Origin: Amblyomma americanum
Lineage: Eukaryota > Arthropoda > Arachnida > Ixodida > Ixodidae
Length of the DNA stretch: 64,000 nucleotides
Direction of reading: 5' to 3'
NCBI RefSeq assembly: GCF_052857255.1
Contig: NC_135497.1
Location: forward strand, 182,292,777 to 182,356,776
The notes under the pieces were generated by a model, which was given only the letters and a program-made list of their open reading frames with translations, was not told the origin of the DNA and searched no databases. Positions within the stretch are counted from its first letter, which is position 1. Every line of letters begins with the position of its first letter. Made by a program: the position numbers and the translations under genes. Below are positions 37,324 to 48,269 of the stretch, piece after piece.

Positions 37324-40300
37324 ATGGAGAGCTTGGAGCCCAAGACGCCCAGCTGGACGGAGAACGACCTGCTGGTGCTCATCACCGAGTACTGGAAGCG
37401 CAAGGACATCCTGCGCGCCAAGGCGTCGGAGAGCGTGACCAACCTGCAGAAGCGCGAATGCTGGATCGAGATCACCGAGGTGGTCAACGCGCGCTGCTTC
37501 ACTCCGCACACGAAGAAGACCATGGACCAGTTGAAGCGCAAGTGGGAGAAGACCATCATGCTCGCCAAGAAGGCCGCGCTCAACATCCAGAAGCGATCCG
37601 GTGGGTCTTGAGCATGGCGCCTCTATGGGAAGGCGCTGAGAGCTCCATCGCGCGGTCGCTTTTTCTCTGACTGCCATATCATTTCATTACTTAACCGTTC
37701 TCATGGCACAGCGCAATGTTCCATCATTCGCAACGTTTTTTGTGCGCCTAGTTAATAATTATGCTTCGGCGTGATTATTTTATAATGGTATACATTCTGT
37801 TGTTTAAAAAAAGCTGATTTCGGGAGTGGGGTTTAGTGGAGATAAACATTAACCAAGACAGAAGCGTTGCTTGAAACATGGGGACGTCTACCGGGCCACG
37901 CACCTGTTGCGTTACAGTGTTGACAAGGAGGAACAAATAATGGAAAGTGTGCGTGTCACGCAAGGTAAAATTTCTCAAAAAATTGTAGTGAAACTTCCTG
38001 GCTTGGCTCAGGCGCGGACGTATCAATGCCTTGTGGGTCCATTTGGTTAGTAATGTTCGTATTCTGCCGTGGTGTATATAGCTACAAGTTCCGTCTGGCC
38101 CTTTTGATGTCCATGCACGGTGGCCAACGTTCTGGAAGCGGTCGCACGGCAGCTCTCGCCGGGACAGCCGGCAAACACCGCCTGCGCACCGGCCGGCATC
38201 TGCCTGAGTTTGGCGTCTCCTTGGCGTCGCTGCAGGTAACCTGTCAGACTTGGCGCCGGCCTACCAGCTGGCCTTGTCCATAGTCTGCGAGGATTTCCCG
38301 GCCTCCCTGGAATGCGCGAACGGCCTCGCCGCAGCTGATGTGCCCTCTCTCGCTGAGCACCCGAACGCTGGCGGATACATCGACGAGGTGTCCAGGTACG
38401 GACCTGAGATTACTCCCGACTGAAGCGTTGCCGTCTGTGTTAATTATTCGCCGCGAGTAGCCCTCCTGTTTGAATGCGGTAAGGAAACCGGACAGAGCGC
38501 GAGTAGGAGAGAGCCGCTGTCAGTCTACAGTCCGCAACAGGCGGCTGGCGCATGCATTCTCCCTCTGGCGGCGTTTACACGTACGGGACAAAAGCTCATC
38601 GCATTCGCTGCTTCAGAGAGGCTCAAGTTCTGTCTTACAATTTGCTGGCACTGTAATACCAGCTGTTTCAGGGAAGCCCGCGACTAATTTTTTTTTTAAA
38701 AACAAACTTTTTGAGGTATGAAGACGGCTTTTGTGGCAGACTAATGCCAGCGTCGGCGGTCATCAGAAAACAGGTGAATAAAGCAACCACTCCAGTGCAC
38801 GCAGCTATCGAAAAAGTGTGATTTGGCGAGTCACAGCGCCAAAGGTAATCGCGTTCTCTAAATCTGGAAACTAATGTAGCTATCACTAACGACCGGCTAC
38901 AAATTTCGAATTGCGACGGGGTGTCTAACAGTGATAGTTGAAGAGTTAATTATCAGAAATTATTTAAGGGGTGGTCTTCCCTGAAACACCTTGTATAGAA
39001 GCTACATTCAGCGCCCGCAAATAAGGGCCGAATTGCATCTCGTTCGCAAAAACCGTTCGTGAGTGCTCGTGGCAGTCACTTCGGCAGCCGTGACGGGCCG
39101 AATGCGATAGTATAGAACTGCTGGCCAATCACAGAGTGCAAGCAGCTTTCGGGGTTCGGCTCATGATTTGCTGGTGCCTCAAGGAGGCTCACGTACTTGA
39201 TGATGAGGTGGAGCATTTGATGAGGAGCCTGGAATTCGTTGGCACGCCTCTGCGCCGTTGGTTGCGCTCGACACCGTTTGTGTAGCGTCGGTTTTGATTC
39301 ACTTCCGAGTTAAACACACAAACATCGAGAGCAGGGGCGTAGCACTTCATTGTTGATGGCGCTCCCCGCATTCACGTGCGCGATGACTGTATCTGGGTGC
39401 TCTACAGTGTTAAAAAAAGAAGTGTGAAAAGTACCTGCTCTTGCAGATACTTCTCGCCCGTCAGGTCATCACAAGAAGATGCAGACTTTAATAAATTACA
39501 TTGGCGTTTACATTGGCGATGAGGAGATTCGTCTTTACTCCTTTTGGTTCTATCAGGCCCCCTTTAACAGCAAAACATATCATGCGCACCAGTGTTGCAC
39601 TCACGTGAGTATGCAAATATACCGGCGTGCAGCTCATTCTTAGCAGTTTTTTGTAATGTTTGGGCCAGAAAAAATTAACAAAAATAGGTAAACAAATAAG
39701 CACATTGCTGTGCACCGCCGCTGGGGCAAGGCTGTAGCAAAAAAAAAAAGGCTGTGGTTTAGGATTGGTTAAACCCGGAGTGACGCGATAGCGACAGCTG
39801 GCCGAGTGGAACTCGCTCAGTCGAATTGCAAAGTCAGTCTTTCGCCGTTGCGTTTCGCTGGGCATTCCTTCTGCATCTTCGTCCCTGGACGTGGATTCAC
39901 TGTCCCCCCCTCGGTTTCGCCGGCGCGCCGCGCCGCCGGCAGCTGCCACGGTGGTCACGGCGCCGTCACGCTGAACGCTCGAAATGATAGCTTAACGTAG
40001 GCGCGCGGCACGTACACCAGCTGCGTGCGGTGACGTCACTCCGCGCATGCGCACAGCTGGCGGAGCGGTGGTGCTACAGCTCAACGCGCAGCCACGTTGA
40101 CATCGAGAAGTGGCTGGCGTAGTGTAGCTATCGCTACAAGGCAGATAAAACGTTCGTTGCAAACCTCCCCTGTATGCAACAATTGCGGCCGGTGGCAGCG
40201 GGGCCGCATAGGCACTCGGCAGGGCGGTAAAACGTGTGTCGTGGTCCTTTCGCAGCATGGTGATAACGGAGCTGGAGGAAGAGTCGTCCGGCGACGGGCC

Positions 40301-40718
40301 GCCGTTGCCCAAGGGAGACAAGGCGCAGCCGCTCAAGGCCGACGTGCTGGGCGAGGCTGCCGAGGGCGCGCCGCACCCGCTGGGCAGCCGGGGCTACCCC
40401 GCTCTGTCCGCCGGTTCCGAGGACGGTGCCGCCGACGGCCACCACCCCCAGCAGCACGAGGCCCACGACGCGTCCGCCGCCGAGTTCGTGAACAATTTTC
40501 GGAAGCGCAAGTGGGAGCAGGACCTGATCGAACTGCAGAAGGAGAAAGTGCGTCGCCAGATCCAGTACCACAAGGTGCAGCACGAACTCCAGATGAGCGT
40601 GCTCCGGTCGCAGATGGAGTTCTGGGAGATGAAGAAGTCTAAGCTGGCCGCCGAAATACGCCAAGGCGGTATCCCCACGTCGCCGCCGTCGGAGGACGCG
40701 AACGCTTCGGCCACGTAG
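37324..40718 (+). CDS. Myb/SANT-like DNA-binding domain protein, three exons
   Basis: The exons 37324-37600, 38236-38395 and 40256-40718 join in phase (277+160+463 bases) to a 299-residue protein. All borders are GT/AG. Exon 1 starts at MESLEPKTPSWTENDLLVLI and carries a Myb/SANT-like domain at residues ~9-85: the Trp of PSWTEND, then CWIEI and LKRKWEKTIM. The middle is acidic and Ala/Pro-rich. Residues ~221-278 (FRKRKWEQDLIELQKEK, VLRSQMEFWEMKK) form a likely coiled coil. This layout resembles MSANTD3, FSBP and NAIF1-type nuclear proteins, so a nuclear DNA-binding role is inferred; no symbol is assigned. A CGCGCAG just before the ATG may be an acceptor, implying an upstream non-coding exon. 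GC-rich codon use contrasts with the surrounding repeats and supports a real gene. Confidence 0.8.
37601..38235 (+). other. Intron 1 of the Myb/SANT-like gene
   Basis: GTGGGT donor after ATCCG and a GCTGCAG acceptor; 635 bases, phase 1. No repeats recognised inside. Confidence 0.7.
38396..40255 (+). other. Intron 2 of the Myb/SANT-like gene
   Basis: GTACGG donor and TCCTTTCGCAG acceptor, phase 2. It holds the second copy of the 490-bp repeat and, near 38920-38995, a possible small element ending in AAACACCTTGTATA. Confidence 0.7.
39750..40139 (+). repeat. 490-bp interspersed repeat, copy 2
   Basis: Starts GGCTGTGGTTTAG after a poly-A run and ends GTAGCTATCGCTACAA. It matches 31099-31590 apart from lacking the 112-bp internal duplication. 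It lies close upstream of exon 3 of the Myb/SANT-like gene. Confidence 0.8.
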
Positions 40719-41675
40719 CTTCGGTGCCAGAGCATGTCCTGGAAGAGCAGGCACCCCGCAGTAGTGCTGCTGGGCGTTGGGGGAAATTCGGGGTGGGGCT
40801 ACTGTGTTCATCTGCACGTGTGCTCATCTCACGGCCTTTCATTGCCATCCCTGTCACGAAAGTCCCGTGTTCCTTCATCGTCAGTTTTGGGTCACATTCG
40901 CTTGCTCGAAATGCCTCGCCATACGATGGACATGCAAAGACCGCGGCATCTGTCGCACAGCGATACAACTTTTCCTTCCCCCGAGGAGTATGTGCCTGCT
41001 GCCGGACTCATCACCGTGCTCTGTGTTGTCGAACATTTGCCTGGTCTCAGGCAAGAAGTAAGAGTTCGCACTACTGTGTGTCGTCCTAAATATGGCAGGA
41101 ATGGAAATGCGTAAACTGAAATGCACCAAGTCATCAAATTAAACATGCTGGTGTGAGAACGACGTCAGGGCTGAATGATTCCATAGGATGTCTTGTAAGA
41201 AAAATGAGTGTGGGCATGCATTTTTGCACGGAGCCACTTGGTGGCCGCGACTCCTTCGCCATTCTCGTTTATATCCAGCGCAGCAAGCCTATATTCGTTC
41301 TCAGCCTTTTTAGCATAATAAGAAAGATATGTACATATTGGAACCTAGTACGTACCTCTGCAGTGTGTTTAAATATTATGATTAAGATATTTTTGACTTT
41401 GAAGCATCGTGACGGTCACAACACAAGGCTTTGAAAGACTCGCAATTCGTCTTCATGCTCGAGGTTTTCTGTCGTCCCAGAATTATTTTGCATCAACCTT
41501 GCGGCTGTACAATGCTTTTGAATCGCCTGTTTGCCTAGACCGAAGTTTTTCTCCGTACTTTAGGTTAGCTTTGTCTATCAGATTTTATTCCTGAACGCGA
41601 CAAAAAGAAAAAAAAGGCTGCGTTATAATGCACACATACGACAACATTCTTGAAATAAAGAATATAATTCTTGCG
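40719..41675 (+). other. Probable 3' UTR of the Myb/SANT-like gene
   Basis: Non-coding sequence after the TAG at 40716. The clearest poly-A signal is AATAAA at about 41655, which would give a 3' UTR of roughly 950 bases. Inference from sequence only. Confidence 0.45.
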
Positions 41676-42708
<1,033 letters not shown>

Positions 42709-42728
42709 ATATATATATATATATATAT

Positions 42729-42926
42729 TGTTTTGGTTTGGTTTATGAGAGTTTAACGTCCCAAAGCGACTCAGGCTATGAGGGACGCCGTATTGAAGGG
42801 CTCCGGAAATTTCGACCACCTGGGGTTCTTTAACGTGCACTGACATCGCACAGTACACGGGCCTGTAGAAATTCGACGCCGCGGCCGGTACCGAACCCGC
42901 GTCTTTCGGGTCAGCAGCCGAGTATA
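42729..42926 (-). repeat. Ruka-type SINE, minus strand, head truncated
   Basis: Tail and body in minus orientation: GTTTAACGTCCCAAAGCG, TTTCGACCACCTGGGGTTC, ACGTGCACTGACATCGCAC and ACCCGCGTCTTTCGGGTC. Interrupted at GCAGCCGAG by a unit that also interrupts the mirror copy at 43380. Confidence 0.85.
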
Positions 42927-43435
42927 TTCTGTATTGATAACCGCCAGTTAGCTACAGATACGAAGCGGCGCAGTGCCAACAAGCCGCACTCTCGCACTCG
43001 CAGAGACCACCTGCAGCAATCTGTCGGGCCCGAACGGAGCATCAGACAGCGGCCATGCACAGCCTTCATCTTCGTGGCGTATGCCATCCTCTGAAAAAGT
43101 CAAGTACAGGGCGTCGCTCCTGGATGGTAGGGTCATGTGGGGTGTAGCGTCCGCCATCTACACATGCGGGCAATTAGGGACGCCACAGTGTAGGGCTTCG
43201 GATTAATTATACCACCTGGAGTTGTTGTTGCGCGCAGGTAGCTTAAAACCTCCATCGAAATTCGACCGCCGCCGACAGATTGCTGCAGGTGGTCTCTGCA
43301 AATGCGAGAGTGCGGCTTGTTGGAACTCCGTGGCTTCGTATCTGTAGCTAACTGGCGGTTATCTAAACAGAATATACTCGGCTTCTGACCCGAAAGACGC
43401 GGGTTCGATACCGGCCGTGGCGGTCGATTCAAACC
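42876..43435. repeat. Palindromic SINE-containing inverted repeat
   Basis: 42876-43032 is the near reverse complement of 43273-43435. Each arm has a SINE head joined at the same base to a unit containing TAACCGCCAGTTAGCTACAG and CCACCTGCAGCAATCTGTCG. The shared junction means the insertion into the SINE came before the inverted duplication. Confidence 0.75.
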
Positions 43436-43850
43436 GCGCGATTCAAACCAAGAGAAGAAGCTTGCTCACAAAGGGAGTGCGTTTCCATCAGGACAACGCT
43501 TGTCCACACATCGCCTCTGTAACAAACGATCTCATCAACAAATTTGGATGGAATACTGTCACACACCCACCCCACAGCCATGACATAGCTGCAAGTGACT
43601 ACCATCTCTTCCCTGAATTGAAATACCTGAGTGAGATGCATTTCAGAACCAAAGAGGTACTAAAAAAGAGGTTTTAAGCTACCTTCACTCAACAACAGCT
43701 CCAGGCGGTATAAATTAATCCGAAGCCCTACACTATGGCGTCTCTTATAGCCCTCATGTGTAGCTGGGGGACGTTACAACCCACATAACCCTGCCATATA
43801 GGAGCGACGCCCTGTACTTCACTTTTTCAGAGGATGGCATACGCCACGAA
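43060..43850. repeat. Second inverted repeat around a mariner fragment
   Basis: 43060-43240 is reverse complementary to 43683-43850; shared blocks are GTGGCGTATGCCATCCTCTG and TGTAGGGCTTCGGATTAAT or their complements. The arms are made partly of diverged SINE body. Together with the 42876-43435 palindrome this forms a nested mosaic. Confidence 0.7.
43450..43677 (+). pseudogene. mariner transposase C-terminal fragment
   Basis: The frame reads VRFHQDNACPHIAS, then FGWNTVTHPPHSHDIAASDY with HLFPELKYL. This is the second and third catalytic Asp region of mariner transposases, with the 34-residue spacing of the D34D group, ending in a TAA. The N-terminal DNA-binding half and first Asp are missing and no mariner TIRs are visible, so it is a captured fragment. 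Confidence 0.8.
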
Positions 43851-44012
43851 GACCTGGAGTTCTTCAACGGGCGCGGACGTCGCGCAGCACGCGGGCTTCT
43901 TTAGCGTTTCGTCCCAATAAAAACGTGACCGCGGCGGTTGGAATTTCACCCCGGTATATCTCGGGCTCAGCAAACCAACACCAAAGCCACTGATCCACCG
44001 CGGCGGGTTCCT
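43847..44012 (-). repeat. SINE copy, minus strand
   Basis: Minus-strand SINE with tRNA-like head complement CCACTGATCCACCGCGGCGG, degraded B box and body remnants CTTCAACGGGCGCGGACG. It represents a subfamily different from the best-conserved Ruka copies. Confidence 0.6.
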
Positions 44013-45480
44013 TGATGAAACCTAACGCTGCAAGGTGGGCAAATTAATGAAGCGCTTATGTACGTAGAGCGAAGCGTCATAGGACGGCCCATATCGTAGC
44101 GATAGGAACGACGCGGTTAGTTTAAACGCTAGCGAGTCACAGCCAGAGTGAGCAAGTAACGATAGCCTGCAAATATCCGCTACGCGCGTGGTTCGGTTAT
44201 TTCAACTGGCACCACGCAGTCGCTTCATTGGGAGAATGAAATAAAAACTGCATGGATGCCGCGCGGGAACCGAATTGGAGGCAAACGTTTCCTTTGCTTG
44301 TGTTCTAATTTTTTTAATTGAACGACTTCTGCTTGTGTGCACCAGTTTATGTAATTCCTTTTGCATCTTTAACCGCGCGACATTAAAAAGTCACCGATGC
44401 ATAACCAGCACTGCTTCAGAAAGTGTTATGGGGGCCCTTGAGCTGATTCTTGGTGCAAAGATACAGAAATAGATGATTTTCGGAACCTAGACGATTTGTC
44501 TCAGAGGCTGGAATTAAAACTTTTCAGTGCGTTTTAACTGAAGTCGGCCGCGCTTGTGAGGTATGCTATTGAATTCGTTGTTCATCTGGCCAAATAATTC
44601 AACGCAAATTACAGAACTTGCGTCGCTATTACAGTTTTCCTTAAATGTGAACTGATTGAAAATGCTGTAGGGTAAGGATATTTAGGAGTACTGAATTTTT
44701 TTCTTGTTCCTTCGCATGCCGAACATTTTGTTCTGTAGCACAGACATAGGAAAAACAAAGTAGCTCACAAAAAGACCGTTCTTTTCCTGTTTTTTTTTAA
44801 ATTTAAACCTTTATTAAGTATTCAAGTCGCCACTAGGCTATACTTGAAAAATCTCAAACATAGGGGCTTCGAAAGAGTGAGAAACCATCAGAAAATGGCG
44901 GACTGAAACTGAAAAACGCCATGGGAAGAAGACCACATTTGGTCTGAATTTCTTCTCGCTACGTCTTAAAGAAGCAACATGTCACCTTTTCAGGGCACTT
45001 TTAAACGTGGAAGCCGTCTCGTAGACTAGTTTTTATGCTGCGACGCGATAGCACCGTCGTAGAGGAGACGGAATGGCCTCGCCAGAGATGAAATCTCTCC
45101 AGGGCTTCGTGTGCGCCTAAACATTCTGCGATTATGTAAGCGATTGATTACGCTGAATAGAGATGAATATCTTTTCTGTACGACCTAAGTGCAGCACTCG
45201 ACGCCCTCCGGGCTCGAGAGGTGGTTTTAATGTTCCCGCTCCTCACACAAGTTACTCGCATAAAGAGGCGCGCGTCCCCTCGTGGCTCGCGCAGGAGGCA
45301 GCCTACTTTGGGCGCCGTTTTCCGGTTCCGCCAATGTTTCCAACTCGCGTGCGCACCGCTGGCGGCGCCCGCGGCGGCAGCTGGCCGGAAAGAGGCGACT
45401 CGTGTCACTGAACGCGGCGCGGTTGCCGTCAGTGCGCGCGACGTAATCGCCGGACCGGCAAGTTGTAATGCTCCGCGCTG
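44013..45480. other. Region upstream of the SLC7 gene
   Basis: No coding sequence recognised. 45180-45528 is CpG-rich, in keeping with a promoter and 5' UTR for the transporter exon that follows. No TATA box is evident. Confidence 0.4.
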
Positions 45481-45528
45481 TGTAGCGCGTGAACGCCGCT
45501 GAAATAATACCCTACCGAGCGCTTGAAA

Positions 45529-45958
45529 ATGGCAGATGACGAAGGACGTGTGAAGCTGAAGAAGGAGATCGGCCTCTTCAGCGGCGTCATGATCGTGGTC
45601 GGCACTATAATCGGCTCGGGAATTTTCGTCTCCCCGACGGGAGTGTTCAAGCACGCTGGCTCCGTGGGCGCGTCGCTCGTCATATGGGTCCTCTGCGGTC
45701 TCTTTTCTATGATGGGCGCCGTCTGCTACGCCGAGCTGGGCACGTCTATTCCCCGCTCAGGCGGTGACTACGCGTACGTGCTCGAGGCGTTCGGGCCGCT
45801 CACCGCGTTCCTCAGGCTCTGGGTGACGGTACTGGTGGTGCAGCCGGCCACCCTGGCCGTCCTCAGCCTCACGTTCGCCACGTACATGGTGAAGCCCCTG
45901 TACCCGGACTGCGAACCGCCGGACCTGGCGCTCCGGCTCATGGCCATCGTCTGCCTCT
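45529..45958 (+). CDS. SLC7 L-type amino-acid transporter, first coding exon
   Basis: Light subunit of a plasma-membrane heteromeric amino-acid exchanger (LAT type), which normally pairs with an SLC3 glycoprotein. The exon opens at an ATG with a good AAAATGG context; an in-frame TTG six bases upstream is not a likely start. It encodes 143 residues: KLKKEIGLFSG, then TM1 with GTIIGSGIFVSPTGVF, the GSGIF unwound stretch that contacts substrate in this family. TM2 (SLVIWVLCGLFSMMGAVCYAE) and the SGGDYAYVLEAFG motif before TM3 follow. A perfect GTAAGT donor starts at 45959, leaving phase 1. The remaining TM segments were not found downstream, so the gene continues beyond the window. Confidence 0.85.
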
Positions 45959-46196
45959 GTAAGTATCGGCGTGCTTCGCGCACCCGCGACGCAGCCACGC
46001 TGCTCTCCAGACGTGCGTGCATGCCGGTAAAGCGCGCGTGAATTCGAACCTGCAGCAGCGCCGGCCTGAGGCAATGTGCGCCGGATGTGGCGTCATCTTC
46101 GTTTTCCTTTCGCGCGAGGCGTTCCGTCTCTTCGGGGCAGCAGGCAACGTGACAGGAAGAGCCCTGTTGCGAACCTTCTTTGCTTCGTGGGCAAAT

Positions 46197-46495
46197 GCTT
46201 GAGCCGTTGCACGTGACGACGCATGAGGCCGGTCACATGGTTTCGTTAAATGCGGTGTCTTTTGATATGGGGCATTGCCGCTAGTAGCGACGCAGCGAAT
46301 ATTATCGAATGAGGTGATCGCGTCTGAATTCTTGGCGTTTACAGTGTGGTGAAACTGCCTAGGCGTTCCTCAGGCTCCGTTCAAGTGAATTTCATGGGCA
46401 GTGTCGAAGCTTGGGTTGAATGGCGATGGGAGTAGTATCGCTTGCGATATGGACGAGAGCTAAAGCATGCTTATTGCTAAATGCGTAAGCAGCTG
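46197..46495. repeat. Dispersed repeat, copy B (empty site)
   Basis: Matches copy A at 28321-28900 in order (GCCGGTCAC, ATGCGGTGTCTTTTG, GTGATCGCGTCTGAAT, TTTCATGGGCAGTGTCGAA) without the SINE. Confidence 0.65.
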
Positions 46496-46536
46496 AAAAC
46501 GACTGGGGAAGATGTTCCACTGGATCGTGAAGCGTA

Positions 46537-46740
46537 CAGCCTTGGACAAATGTTTACGGGATGCAGGTTCCCGAAAAAAAATCCATGCGGTAAGGCAAAT
46601 CAAGTGAATGAAAAGAATAGAAGCATGATGGGTCATGCATGCTCCCTATGCTGGAATGAATACCTCCTGACTGTGATAGGCAACACAGATATAATTTTTT
46701 TTCCACAAATCCGCATCCCGTAAAATTTTGTCCATGACTG
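46537..46740. mobile_element. Tc1-like MITE with TA duplication
   Basis: The ends CAGCCTTGGACAAATGTTTA and, complemented, CAGTCATGGACAAAATTTTA are TIRs extending through ACGGGATGC. TA flanks at 46535-46536 and 46741-46742. 204 bp, non-coding. Confidence 0.75.
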
Positions 46741-47623
46741 TACATTATTAAGGAAGGTACCAATCTTTAAAACCGAAGAAACCAGAGTGTCACGTTTTAA
46801 ATTGTGATGGCCAGTTGTATTGTCGTTGTATATATTTTAGCCACAGTGATAGAAAATAAGAAAAAACAACGCGCTAGTCATGCGACGGAATACAAGACAC
46901 CCGGTGTCGCTCACGGTGCTCTACATACCAGCACGGCTGAGGCGGCACTTTCAGCCGTAGTGTGTGGGTAAAGATTGCATAACCGTGCCTTGAGAGTGCT
47001 AACCAGTGCCTCTTCTCACTATGCTAGCGAGTGCAGAGAACGCTGCTAGTCTACAGTAACCGAGAGGAACACGGCCAAGGTTTGGAGCAGGAATCTGACT
47101 CGTATAGTCCTGTGATGCTATACCTATATGGCGTCACGCACGGTGGCCTGTTTGGCGCAGTCAGCAGAAGCCGGTGATGGCAATATTCGGTTGCTCATTC
47201 TAAAGCGGGCTCAGCGGCCACTACGATTCTTCGGTTGTAACTTTATTGGGATACGGCAGCGGTGCCTTCTTGGGAGTAAATAAAAAAAAATCCATATTGC
47301 ACAGTGCGCACAGAGGCTACGTCTGGAATTCTGTCCAGCATCGGTGGTGTTCTGGATGCAGCAAGGACGGCCAGCATTTTCGGACGATATCTGGGCGTCG
47401 TATGCTGATCGTGTAGCACATTAGTGCTGTCCGGGGCTTATTTAACATCCGACTTGGTTCTTCATTAAAGGCGTTTTCTATCCCTTTTCTACCCAAAGCG
47501 CCAGTTTGATCTCTCTTGCCAAAGCACCAGGTGGTACCAACCAGTCGCGTATGGACGTCTTCCAGCTCGAGCTCGAAGGCGACCATCCAGGCGGCAAAAC
47601 ACTACGGAGCGAGGCTTGCAACG

Positions 47624-47869
47624 TGTACAGTACTCACGGATTGAAATAGGACATTCGGAGCGCGTGGCCGTCGCTTCATGGAGCGCCGCCCGTAGACGCT
47701 CATGGAACCAAGGTGGTGCATTGTGGTATGGCGCGAGAGGGAGAACATCTACAAAGCAGAATTGTTCCTTCCAGTAGCCAATGAGCCGGCCTGTGGCTTA
47801 CCACATGCCTGCGTGGCACTGCAAGGCTAGCGCTCCGAATGTCCTATTTCAATCCGTGAGTACTGTACA
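47624..47869. mobile_element. Small element with perfect 39-bp TIRs
   Basis: 47624-47662 and 47831-47869 are exact reverse complements, starting TGTACAGTACTCACGGATTG. The 168-bp interior is non-coding. No target duplication could be defined with confidence. Perfect arms suggest recent mobility or conversion. Confidence 0.75.
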
Positions 47870-48244
47870 TACTTATCAAGGCTTACGCGCACGGGGGACC
47901 GATTGCTGCTGCGACTATAATCTGTCCCAAGCTCGCATGCTTCCAAACCTCGTCTCTTTCTGCCTCGTGTCTAGACCGACCAATCTTTTTGCAGCTTACG
48001 AAAGAAACACGCTTTTGCTTGCAACTGCTGACGTTTTTGAAAAAAAAAAAACTTGGAATGTATTCGTCGCGAATTGAAAGCCGCTTCTTCCTGCTGTTCT
48101 GCGAGCGGCTAACGTCTTTGCGTTCTCAACAGCAAACCAATTTTAACCTCGCTAGCGCGTCGAGCACTTCAGCCATCCCGTATTAATTTTACCTCACTGG
48201 CAGCATGAAAACGCCTGCCTAATACACGAGTGACGGGAAGCACA

Positions 48245-48268
48245 AAACAAACAAACAAACAAACAAAA
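48245..48268. repeat. (CAAA)n microsatellite
   Basis: Five to six CAAA units. Confidence 0.9.
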
Positions 48269-48269
48269 A

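Noticed and set aside
37186..37677. 163-residue minus-strand frame opposite the Myb/SANT exon 1
   Set aside because: Shadow of the GC-rich coding exon; the plus strand has the domain and splice sites.
40134..40817. 227-residue minus-strand frame opposite exon 3 of the Myb/SANT-like gene
   Set aside because: Shadow frame caused by GC-rich codon use on the plus strand.
45757..46074. 105-residue minus-strand frame over the SLC7 exon
   Set aside because: Shadow of the transporter exon.
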